From Caenorhabditis remanei (taxonomy: Eukaryota > Nematoda > Chromadorea > Rhabditida > Rhabditidae), in contig NC_071329.1 in the NCBI RefSeq assembly GCF_010183535.1, forward strand, positions 7,998,001 through 8,062,000: 64,000 bases of DNA. The letters run 5' to 3'. The notes beneath the pieces were generated by a model that searched no databases, had not been told where the DNA came from, and worked only from the letters and a program-made list of their open reading frames with translations. Positions 48,594-64,000 of this stretch are shown here, one piece after another; position 1 is the first letter of the stretch, and each line of letters starts with the position of its first letter. The position numbers were made by a program, and so were the translations under genes.

Positions 48594-51044
48594 CGTGTTT
48601 CAGTCGAGACAACTTCAAGACTCTGTGGTTTTCAAAGAGATTATGAAAATCCGAAAAACTGAAAAAAGAAGAGATTTTTGGATGCCAGAAGGAAGCCTTC
48701 TTCTTCGTTTTTCTCAAGGCAAATACATCGGATTAATTGTGAGAGACAACGAGAAATAGTGTGTGAGATGGAGAGACGCAGAGAAAATAGGGAGAAAGGT
48801 GGCATTCAATTTGAAGTGGATTAGAGAGGCGACGAAATGAGCAAAAAAGATGGAAAAGGGGGAGAGTAGAATGATGGAAGGATTCTGTTTGACATGAGAC
48901 ATTTGTCCAATTTATCGCTTTTTTTGTCAGTTTAGTTGCCTGTTTTTTGAGAGAAAAAGGGCAAAATGGACTAGTGAAACGAGAGGAAATTGGAGCCGTT
49001 TCCGGTGAGATTATTTTGTTTTTCGGAGAGATTTTGAAGGCGTGCGATTTTTAAAGAAGAAGAAGAAGATGGTGACGTTTTGGAGGACGTAAAAGTCAGG
49101 AAGAGTGTCTTGGAGTGGCTACGAAGGTCTGCGAAATCATAAATCTGCACGAATGTCCGGATGTCCGGATGTTTCCTTGTAACGTTTTCTCGAAAGATTT
49201 CGAAGAAAAACGAAAAAATTTTAACAGTTTTACGGCTCTAATTATTTCTGCAGCGACCTATTACCCGATTCGGAAGAGCATCAGAATCTCCAGCTCATTT
49301 TAGTTTAAAAATAGGGAATAGCCTCAGAATTTGTTAATTTTACAGCTGGCTTCTGAAATCATAGTATTCAAGCCTTCTTACTCGCATTATTCACGAAATT
49401 TCATTCAAAAACAAATTCGAATTCAAGTGAGTCTTATGGATTTTCGCACGGACGTCTCACATTTTCCCCCCAGAAAGATCATGAAAAACTGCTCCAATTG
49501 ATCGAACCAAAACCTTATTGCAAGAATAATTTCTACTTTTTTGTCTTAAGTCACCTGAAAAAAGAAGAAAAAGATCAGTGAGGCATAAAGAGTCGAAGAA
49601 GTTCATTGAGTGAGAAGAGCTCATTAGTGATTCCCTTCTGGCCATGGGAAAGAGAAAAAGGGGGAGAGCAATTAGAGCTGAAAGAGGAGAGAGGGAGGTT
49701 TCTGGTTGAAAGGGGGAGAAAGTTCGCAACTTTTTTTTTTCGAAATAAATCTCTTTTTCTATTTGTATTTCATTTCGGAAAGTGAGTCTCTTTCGGAGAG
49801 AAAACGAGGTATCGTGTGAAATAAGTATGGATTATTTATGAAAAATGAACTGAGAAAGAGAAAGAAATTGAAAGGGAAACCGAGAAAAATATGAAAAGAA
49901 AATGGGAATGTATGAATATGGGCAATATAATGCAAAGTGCGAGTCGTTTTCTCCGCAAAAAAAGAGAAATAGAGGGAGTCTCTGGTGGCAGAATGAAATC
50001 GAAATGTTGAAAAAAGGGAGAGAGAATAGGAGACGTAGAGACGCAAAGAGAGAAATGCACGACGACTCCAAACCCCCTTCAAAACAGGTATTTTTCTTTT
50101 CCTTCTTTTGTTTGTCTTCTGAATTCCGGATGATCCTTGGGAAAGCTGAAAAGGATTTTGTTTTGTCTACATCTGAAAGAACAACAAATCAAAGGCCATT
50201 AAAATTTCAATTCTACAGTTTATAGATTTTGGAACTGATGGTTGGAACGGCATGAATATTAACATTGAAAATTCGCGTATTCGGCTCACTTTGTATATTA
50301 TAGTGAAATGCAACAAGAATCTTCTAAGAAAAAAACGACGGGTTGTTGGCAGAAATGGGGGGAGAAAAAGAAAAGAAACATTTGGAAATGACAATAGTGA
50401 TAATAACCTTTTCACCACAATTTTCGCTCTTAATTCACAAGAAATTGCATACAATAAAAATATTGAAAGAGATAAAAGGAAAACAGCAAGAACATATATC
50501 AGGGGTTTATGGTAAAACATATAAAACGACATGCTTTTACTGTTGCCGCCGAACCGAATTCAGTTGGAAATGGGATTATCTCTCCGTGATGATACTTCCG
50601 ATTCCTTAATTAGTACATCCAAAATAAGTACGTGGCGAAATGTCAATAAAACTACCAAATATTGGCATGAAATGAAATGGAACAGGATTAAGTGATGATG
50701 GGAAATGGTATGCTATAATTGGTAAAAAGTTGGGGGAATGAGGGCCGAAAAATTGTGGTATTAATAACAAAAACGATTAATTTTGGGACGGGGAAGGAGG
50801 AAATGAAATGAGGAAACTGAAAGCAAAAACACGTATGTCATCAACACGACGGCGGACAAAATTGTTTGTATTCAAAAAAGAGACGAAACTACATCGCCTC
50901 ATTTTGCTTCTTATTTTATAAAACTATCAAATAATTCACTGGGAAAGAGACGGGTGACGAGGAGTGTGGATGAGCGAGAAAAGAAGACGCCGAACGAATT
51001 GTGGCAAATATACATATAGTTGGTTTGATGTCGATACTGACTAT
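48594..51044. other. Intergenic, 2.45 kb
   Basis: No gene seen. The KCTD-like promoter side contains a GAGACGCAGAGA motif (48773-48784). The max-2 3' UTR should lie at the far end. Purine-rich runs generate spurious ORFs. Confidence 0.5.
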
Positions 51045-56848
<5,804 letters not shown>

Positions 56849-59800
56849 GGTTAATGATTAGAAGATGTATGCGTCGGTCGTCAAACCCGATGTTAAAGTA
56901 TATCTGAAAGAAGGAACAGTAGAAACTTGAGTTTTACTATTAGTTGAGGGTGGGCTAAAAGAAAGAAAAAATACGGACGTGAAGACGACTGGCGGGTCAT
57001 GAGTAGGAAGAAAATGATAGTAAGAGATCACTAAGTGCGGAGAGTCGCAGGAACAATGACAGAATAGGTGAGTCATATCTTTCCTGGCGGGTTGTGAGAG
57101 AGCTCCCGCACAACAAACATCTTGATTGAATCATACTCATACAAGAATAAGTGAAACGAGAAATGAGGGGAGTTCCCGTTACGAACCTGCCCTTATGAAA
57201 CGAAAAAAGAGAGCTGCAGGACAGTTTGAAATACATTTAGCAAGAAACGAGCAAAGAAAATAAGGGGCGTGGGAATGAACTGGACGTGATAGTTTATTGA
57301 AAAAATAGCTCCAACGGTCAACTCATGAGTCATTTTACACTCCGAATACACCGAAAACTGTAACTGTATTTTATAAAAGAAAGCATCAGAATTAAAACGA
57401 ATGATTGATTCTAGAAAAGTCTAGCAGCACAAAACTCAAAAAGATAAATTTCGAATCTTCCGCAATGCAATGAAAGCGTAACTTTATCATCTTTGATAAC
57501 TCTATTCTTTTTCGCGGCGACCGGGCCGGCATGAACCTATTTCAAACAAACTAAATGCCAACTGATTGCGGTTGGGAAATCCTTCAAATATTTGCACTCG
57601 GGAGGCTTCGCATTCGTTACTTTTTTATAATCATTTCACTCATCACCGGAGAATGTCTCGATGGGATCTCGGTATACCGGGAACTTGACCAAAACTCAAG
57701 AGTTATATTATTAGAAGTGAGAAGAAGTCTAAAAGAGTCAAAAGTTAAAACTCTACATTTGCACATAAAGCCAGAAAAGAGCAAGAGAGCAAATAGGGAA
57801 ATGGGAAGTAGGTAGAAAAAAGAATCTAACACAAGCCCATTCCATTCGGCTGACATTCAATATTGAGTGGAAAACTGAAGGCGAAATCTACTGCTTTGCA
57901 TTTATTATGATTCGCAGTGTCTCCTCTTTTTTTTGTTTTTTGTGCTACCACATTTCAACAAAAAGGTAGAAATTGGGAGACAGAAAAGAAGATGAAATGT
58001 AAAGTCGCCTTCATTTTCGGGACGAATAGACGGACCAAGGACAGACGAAGAGGACGGAATGAGGCCATATTTCAAGAGGGTTAGTGGACGTAAGGAGCCC
58101 ATTGAGCAGTCAGCTTATGCCGTTCCATTTTATACACCACATATCGCGCAATTCGGAAATAAAAGAGGGGAGACCCCTGAGATGGGAATTCACAAAATTC
58201 TTTCGCGATCTAAACCATGATAATGCAATTTTGAATGTGCAAACGACTCCACAGAGGCGCCAGTCTGGCGTTCCTATGTGGGGAGCAATATGAACAAATG
58301 GGAGGAAGACGTTTGGATGGAAAAACTGAAGTAGAAAGACTTCAACAAGACAAAAGCAAACAGAATAAAAACAGCCTTTTTGACTGAAAAATTGTCGGTC
58401 TCACACAGAATATACTTCCGCTCCATTTGGCGCCTGAGATTGAAAGGTGGCGCTTTCAGAAAAGAAAACAACAGAACAAAACGAAGAGAAAAAATGGGAA
58501 AAAATTCTGATGGGATTTGGGCAATTAATGCTTTAGATGAGGCTCTAGTTGAGAAAAAAAACGAGTGAATTGTTTGAAGAAATTTAGAACAAGTATTATT
58601 GCCGTGTGTTACTTATTACTGAAGACATTCTAGAACAAAAAGAGAACAAGTTGAATATAAGCCTGCCGGTCTAACCCCCATCATGATGAAAAGCACGCAA
58701 AAACTTGTTTGCGAGCCATCTCGGAGTGGTCTGGGCCTTCGTAAAAACCATAAAACCGCTGCAACTGACCAGCTGAATGTTTTACTCATGTTTTGGCCTC
58801 ATTTCTTTCTTGCGTCGCTCATCAACTCGCTTCTTTCGATTAAGCTGCCAAACTTAGTCTTGATTTCCGAGAAACAAACGAGGAGCTCATCGGTTAGTGT
58901 GAACGAGCGAGACCGGTAGGAAGCGACGAATAAGGAAGCGAAACGATCGCATCGAAACAAAACACTTGTCTCGGAGTGGAAGAGAGAATTGAGACGGCGC
59001 CCCACACCGAGAAACGATAAGCAACTCACTCTGTTGTATGAATGTATCGATTGAAGACTGTCGAGAAGATGACTGACGACGTCTAGCCACAAACAAAATT
59101 GACCGCAAGTAGGCGTCCGTAGTAGGAAATGAGTCAGAAGATGGAGGAGTAAGTAAGAGAGGACAACGAATTTCTTGCGAAATCAATCTTCAGGGCGTTT
59201 TTCGTTCGCACCTCGAGCCTTCATGTCTCTTCTGTCTTCCCTTTTTTTATAAATGACAGGGTCTAGTAAGAAAAGATCGGGAGAAGGAGATAAATAACAC
59301 GGTGAATCAAGGACAAAAACACTTAATCTTGAGAAAAAGAGTGAAAAGGGGCCACCAATGGCTTCCATGCTTCAGAAAGACGAGCTTTTGAAGGAGGGGC
59401 CAAATTAAGGGACAAAGTGGGGCTCAACAACGAGCAAATGAGCTCTCTACGCAATTCTTGGAACGAGATGGGCGGGAAACGATGAAGATCGAATAAAAGT
59501 ACAGTTTTCGTCTATAAACCTCTAATAAATCGTATGGAAATAAAACTGTTGGCCTAGAAAAAAAACGGAAAGAGCAGGCAGCACGACCTCTGGGGCAACG
59601 CCTAATTCTTCATTCCAAGTAGAACATGAACCGAAAGATAAGAGAAAATGTATTATCATTAGGGTATGCGGGAATTTGCTGATAACTAGAAAACAAGTAA
59701 TGAATTTATTGTGTTGAGCTGACTCCTCATCAAAACGAGTGCATTGCGAAACGGGATATGTGGGAATTACGAAAGAGATGGTTTCAAAAAAGGAATAAAA

Positions 59801-61363
59801 TGATATTTTCAAGTACTAATGACAGACTTTGCTATGTGCTTTGACGAGAAGAAAGATCAGTGAAGATTTAAAGAGGGTAATTGGGAAGAGCGATGGCCGT
59901 GAAGAGACAGCAGAGAGTGCGCTCGCCCGGGCCTTCCCCGTCCCAAGCCTTCCTTCGATGACCAATGCAATTGAAATGTGCTGTTGTGTTGTTGGAGTGA
60001 CGAGGTTCCAAAGACAGTGTGCAAGAACTGGAGTGAACAGAGAATGGCCACCACGAACGGATCGAAACTAGGGGACTCCAAGGGAAAAGTGGACGCGAGG
60101 ACGGCACCCGCACACTGCTGTCAAATTTCTATGATAATGCCGGCGGATGGTGTGCCAAATGTCACACTAATTGCGATTGCCGGATTATATTTCATGTACA
60201 ACCGGATGAGAAAGAAAATTGAAACCTCGTTAGGGTCAGAGAGGATGAGTTTTTAACCTTTTTTCAAAAGATTTCTATAGAAAAAGGTATTCTGGCATTT
60301 GAAACAAAAAATGCCAACGATATAACTATTTTCCGATGTTATCAGAGAGATTATAACAATTTTATCCTAATAATCTGAATTATAGAATTTCAGAGGAAAA
60401 ACGGACATTTTGGCAGCTTTAGACAAAAAAATACAACAGTCTTATTTTGTGAAAAGTCGATAGTTTATCAAAAAAATAACAAAAATAAACTTGGCGCAAT
60501 TTTTTTGAAACGGTAAATGCACAGTATGCACAAAAGACTACGACAATTTGCACACAAATGATCTCGGTTTCTGGGAAAGTTGAAAAAGTTGTGAAAGTAA
60601 CATTGCGAAAGCTCATAATAAAACTGTTCGGAATACACATGCAACACGCAAAAGAGAAAAGGAAAAGAGTACTCGAAAGTGACGGAAAAGAATAGTGAAA
60701 AAGAGACACAGACGGTTAAAGGAGGGAATAGAAAGGAGACAAAAAGCGGCGGATGGGCGCAAATATCGTAACCGGCCTCTTCGGATGGACACGGTGTTGT
60801 ATGTATGCTAGTCTGCGTCGTCTGACCGACACTTGGTTGCAAAAGAACATCGTCGAATCGTCTTCTTCTCTCTCAATTTCACACCAGTTTCAACGCATTT
60901 TATAGTTTATATATGTGGTGGTGATCGGTGTGATCTGAGATGAGAAGAAAAGAAGAAGGAGAATTGAAATGCATCTGTGAGATATGTCGACCAAATGTTA
61001 GAGCAATAAAATTTAGAAAACGATGTGTGTGCACTCTTATGCAAGAAGAGGACATTGTGACTCGTTAGACCCCAAGATAAATCACCAAATGACCCTGAAG
61101 GTCGATTCGAAACTAAATTCCATTGAAAGAATGAACGAAAAGAGGGAAACTGACACATGATATGCAAATTAGCTCCACTGAATACATTGACTATAAAGGT
61201 AGAAATCAAATATTCCGGTAGAGCGAGGTATCCATTTTATCTGAATCCTATATCTCTTTATTTCCGAAATACAGGCGTGTAGATTTCTATCTGAATTCAT
61301 TGAAGACGAGTCGGTGAGTGTGTATGTTGAAGAATTCTCCTTGCACTTGACCATCCTAGAACT
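56849..61363. promoter_or_regulatory. Divergent 4.5-kb region between max-2 and the CRAL-TRIO gene
   Basis: No gene is seen. It includes an E2F-like TGGGCGGGAAA (59469-59479). Both flanking genes start away from it, so their upstream control lies here. Confidence 0.4.
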
Positions 61364-64000
61364 ATGTCGCCAAATCCTAAAGAAAAAGAGGCTATTCTAC
61401 GTATCATTGACTCCATTGACGCTCGTGACGACGACTACTGTGCTCATGAATTCAACGTGTATCGATGGCTTGTGGCGTATGGAAACGACGAGGAGGAGGC
61501 AGCCAAGGTTAGTGTGTGCACACATAGACCAGTTAGAGACTAGGTTAGACGTGGCCGCGTGGCCTAATGGACACAGGTGAACCGCTGGGAATCCTATGTG
61601 TGAAAGTGCCAGAATAGCGCCCTATATGTGTCCTCAAATGAAACGTGGACCGCGCGTGTGGCGTATATGTGTGGTCGTCTTTTCTGTGTACTGGCCGCGC
61701 GTGCACCCATTTGGCTCCCATATACGTTCCATGTATGGTCCATATTTGAGGGTGGCGGCCGGCCGCCGCAACGACACTCCGGAATTACACGTGGGCGTGT
61801 TGTTTACCGTAAATCGACGCGACATTTTTTTCTATAAGTCCGGGCCCATTTTCTCCGTTTCTCGAAGTTTTCACCTATTTTCTTCATTCTTTTTGCACAA
61901 AACAGATAATGGCAAACTTCAAAAATATAAATAAAGCTATTTAAACTTACGAAAACTTATTTTTTTCAATACAAAAGTTGTTATTTTCTCAATAAACTTA
62001 AATTTTAGCTTTTTGTCGAGAAATTCGAGTCATGTGTTTTTCTTTACTTCGGTATGATAAGAAATTATATTTTTTCAGATGGATTTAAAGGTAAGAAGGT
62101 AAGTATTTGTCATACCGAAGTAAAGTCAAAATACCGGACTTCGAATTTCGTCGGCGGGTTTTTTTTTCAGAGTTCAAAGAAAAGCTCGAACATCAAAAAT
62201 TGTTTTATAACCGCCAAGCTAACCTATAATATTTATATGAAATCGTATGTGATTTTCAATTTTTCATGAAGTATTGCCATTATCTGTTTGAAAAATGAAG
62301 AACTTCGAGAAAGAACGGAGAAAATGTACAAGTCCGAGAAATGGAAAGTGAACAAGTTGAAAAAAGGAATAGTGAAACAACATAATAACATTACATACCT
62401 ATCATAACAATGAATTAGGGCTTTCTAGTGTTTCATACAGAATAATCAACCAAATACGGTTGGTAGAATTAATGCTGATATGCTATCCATATGCGTTCCA
62501 TATGCGCCCCACGCTTTCGGCCGACCGCGCGTGGATCCATATGGGCACATATAGGGCCCAACCCTCATTCTTTTTAGCCACATATTCGCCACCGCGCGGT
62601 TCCATATGTGTTCCCCAGCGGTTCACCTGTGGATAAGGCACTAGACTTCGAATCTAGGGATTGCAGGTTCGAGTCCTGCCGTGGTCGAAATCTTTTGCAT
62701 TTTTAGGCTCTGAAACGTCATCTGAATATTCGTAAAACGATCGACTTGAATTCTTTTGTTGATAAAGTGGAGTTAGAAGAAGACGAGTTGAATAAATATG
62801 TACCAATTGATGTGATCGGACAGAATCATCCCGATGATAACAAAGTTTTGATGTTCGAAAGAACCGGAAAGATTGATATAAGTGGATTGGTGGACAATGT
62901 ATTGGTAAGTCTGCTTCCTATAGAACTTGTCAATTCTTCTAATCCCTAGATGCACAAATTCATGCAAATCAAGCTGAAGATGATGGAGAGTGTCCATCAA
63001 AAAGTGGTAGCAGCCGAAAGGAAGACTGGACGTCAAAGTGGTGGATTGTTTGTGATGGATTTGGATGGAATCTCTTTCAGCCCAAAATTAATTTCTGTTC
63101 TCACTGGACCTTATCGTATCATGTGGGGAACACTTTTCGATCACTATCCTCAACTTCTTCAAAAAATTATCATTGTGAATGCACCATCTTTTGTGAATGT
63201 GCTCCATCAAGCATGCTCTCCATTCCTACCGGATGACTATAAAGAGAAGATTGTCATCACTTCCGAATCAGCAATTGATGCTATTCAGAAGCACGTGGAT
63301 AAGAGTTTTCTTCCATCTGATCTCGGAGGAGAGCTGCCAAGAAAAACGTCGCTTCCGCCTGCTCCATTCCCAAAAACTAATAAAAAGGAGGAAAAAGAGA
63401 AAGTCGATTTAGTGGCGATTAGTGTTCCTGCTGGGAAGTATGTGATTCAGAAATTCGAATGGAAACAGGGAAATGAGATTGAATTCTTCTTGAATAATGA
63501 AAGCTCCTTCCATTATTTCATGTTCCATTCTGAAGATGATACGGTAACTTCTTGATTGTGTAACTGCGCCCTACTGTGAATTTTTTCAGAGAGATATGGA
63601 AACATGGCGAGAGATGACAGTTGGATGTGAAAGACCTGCTCTTTCACAAGTTGACTCATGGAAATATACCGTACCATTAGATGGGTGAGTTGATCTGCAG
63701 TCTAGTCTTTGAACTAATTTTTCTGACAAATTGAGTACAAAAATTTATTAATTTTTCGAATTCTTCCGTCTTGCAGATTACAGCGTTAAACCGATTTGTA
63801 AAATAATTTCGTAATTGAGAGTTTCTCTTCAACTAGAAAATATTTGAAGTATATAATCCGATTTAGCGAAACTTCGCTAAACTTTGATTTAATATTTTTC
63901 TCAAAACTTGCATTATTTCTTCTTCCAGATACTACTTCATCCGGTACGGAAACCACAATTCATGGTATTTCTCAACCACAGTCAACACTAATCACTTTAT
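61364..64000 (+). CDS. CRAL-TRIO/GOLD (SEC14-like) lipid-transfer protein, 3' truncated
   Basis: Exons 61364-61507, 62707-62904, 62950-63543, 63590-63684 and 63929-64000 (window edge) give about 367 aa so far. An N-terminal CRAL-TRIO-N helix region (YRWLVAYGNDEEEAAKALKRHL) is followed by the lipid-binding CRAL-TRIO domain (GGLFVMDLDGISF, YPQLLQKIIIVNAP, PFLPDDYKEKIVIT) and then a GOLD domain (SVPAGKYVIQKFEW, IEFFLNNESSFHYFMF). SEC14-GOLD proteins bind phosphoinositides or hydrophobic ligands and act in trafficking. Intron 1 (1.2 kb) is much larger than the others, because it holds a tRNA gene and a transposon. The last exon is cut by the window. Confidence 0.9.
61572..62631. mobile_element. 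1,060-bp foldback DNA transposon in the tRNA gene
   Basis: The termini are perfect 18-bp inverted repeats starting CACAGGTGAACCGCTGGG. The target dinucleotide GA is present on both sides (61570-61571 and 62632-62633). Nested inverted arms continue inward: about 61836-61920 with 62268-62339, and 62043-62057 with 62111-62125. So the element is one long imperfect palindrome with no transposase. CAC termini with a 2-bp duplication suggest an EnSpm/Mirage-like non-autonomous family (inference). GC-rich subterminal parts hold repeated CCGCGCG. Confidence 0.85.
62079..62090 (+). other. Exon-like 12-nt segment in the transposon loop
   Basis: Near the centre of the palindrome, TTTTTTCAG precedes 12 nt (four codons, M-D-L-K) that are followed by GTAAG; a second GTAAGT lies 8 nt later. 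Inclusion would keep the frame between the flanking exons, which join in phase 0. It may be chance. Confidence 0.25.

Larger units (their letters stand above)
61553..62687 (+). pseudogene. tRNA-Arg(UCG) gene split in the D loop by a transposon
   Basis: The 5' part (61553-61571, 19 nt) supplies the acceptor 5' strand, the D-stem 5' strand and part of the D loop. The 3' part (62634-62687, 54 nt) supplies the rest: D-stem 3' strand, anticodon stem/loop with anticodon TCG at 62648-62650, T arm GCAGG-TTCGAGT-CCTGC, acceptor 3' strand and discriminator G. Together they total 73 nt, a normal length, and all stems pair (two G-U pairs in the acceptor). A TTTT Pol III terminator follows (62693-62696). 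As it stands it cannot yield a normal tRNA unless the insert is excised. Confidence 0.85.

Noticed and set aside
49759..50082. 107-aa hydrophobic minus-strand ORFs
   Set aside because: Purine-rich plus strand yields Phe/Ser/Leu-rich translations in all three minus frames, a composition artefact.
59469..59479. E2F site as a named regulatory feature
   Set aside because: A single consensus match in 4.5 kb, far from either start, is expected by chance often enough.

Overview
The window is nuclear DNA from a nematode, almost certainly a Caenorhabditis species. Genes are split by many short (about 45-60 nt) introns with TTTTCAG-type acceptors, intergenic DNA is AT-rich, and the protein set and gene order (RNF170-like, patched-related, cyclin D, HOT/HPHD, PGAP2-like, one-Ig protein, MAX-2 PAK) match from memory the C. 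elegans chromosome II Y38F1A region. Several proteins differ from my memory of the C. elegans ones (MAX-2 is 637 aa here), so a sister species is more likely than C. elegans. No prokaryotic genes, CRISPR arrays or viral genes were seen.

Layout. 1-4.4 kb: an unrecognised coiled-coil protein (-) divergent from an RNF170-like E3 ligase (+). 4.4-10 kb: intergenic, with a duplicated block and a palindromic MITE-like repeat. 10-16.7 kb: a patched-related protein (ptr-18 by synteny, +) with a 7TM receptor gene nested antisense in its 3-kb third intron. 16.7-25.1 kb: intergenic, with one palindromic repeat and one orphan membrane-segment exon. 25.1-30.5 kb: cyclin D (cyd-1, +), whose 3.4-kb intron holds a cluster of CRE-like sites. 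32-38.1 kb: three minus-strand genes in tandem, possibly an operon (PGAP2-like, a small single-TM protein, hphd-1). hphd-1 intron 1 carries a 1.35-kb insertion containing a 6 x 71-bp minisatellite and a tRNA-like repeat. 38-42.9 kb: intergenic, with a 450-bp palindromic element. 42.9-48.6 kb: four small genes (one-Ig protein, unknown acidic protein, divergent Skp1-related protein, KCTD-like BTB protein). 51-56.8 kb: max-2. 61.4-64 kb: a CRAL-TRIO/GOLD gene running off the window, whose first intron contains a tRNA-Arg(UCG) gene split in its D loop by a 1,060-bp foldback transposon.

Functionally the genes are mostly housekeeping or developmental: cell-cycle entry (cyclin D), ubiquitin ligation (RNF170-like, Skp1-like, KCTD-like), Rac/PAK signalling (MAX-2), sterol-sensing/Hedgehog-related membrane biology (PTR), GPI-anchor remodelling (PGAP2-like), gamma-hydroxybutyrate catabolism (HPHD-1) and lipid transfer (CRAL-TRIO). 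The most unusual content is non-coding: the transposon-split tRNA and the repeat-flanked insertion in hphd-1 intron 1. Exon boundaries were set by hand from reading frame and splice consensus, not from transcript data.
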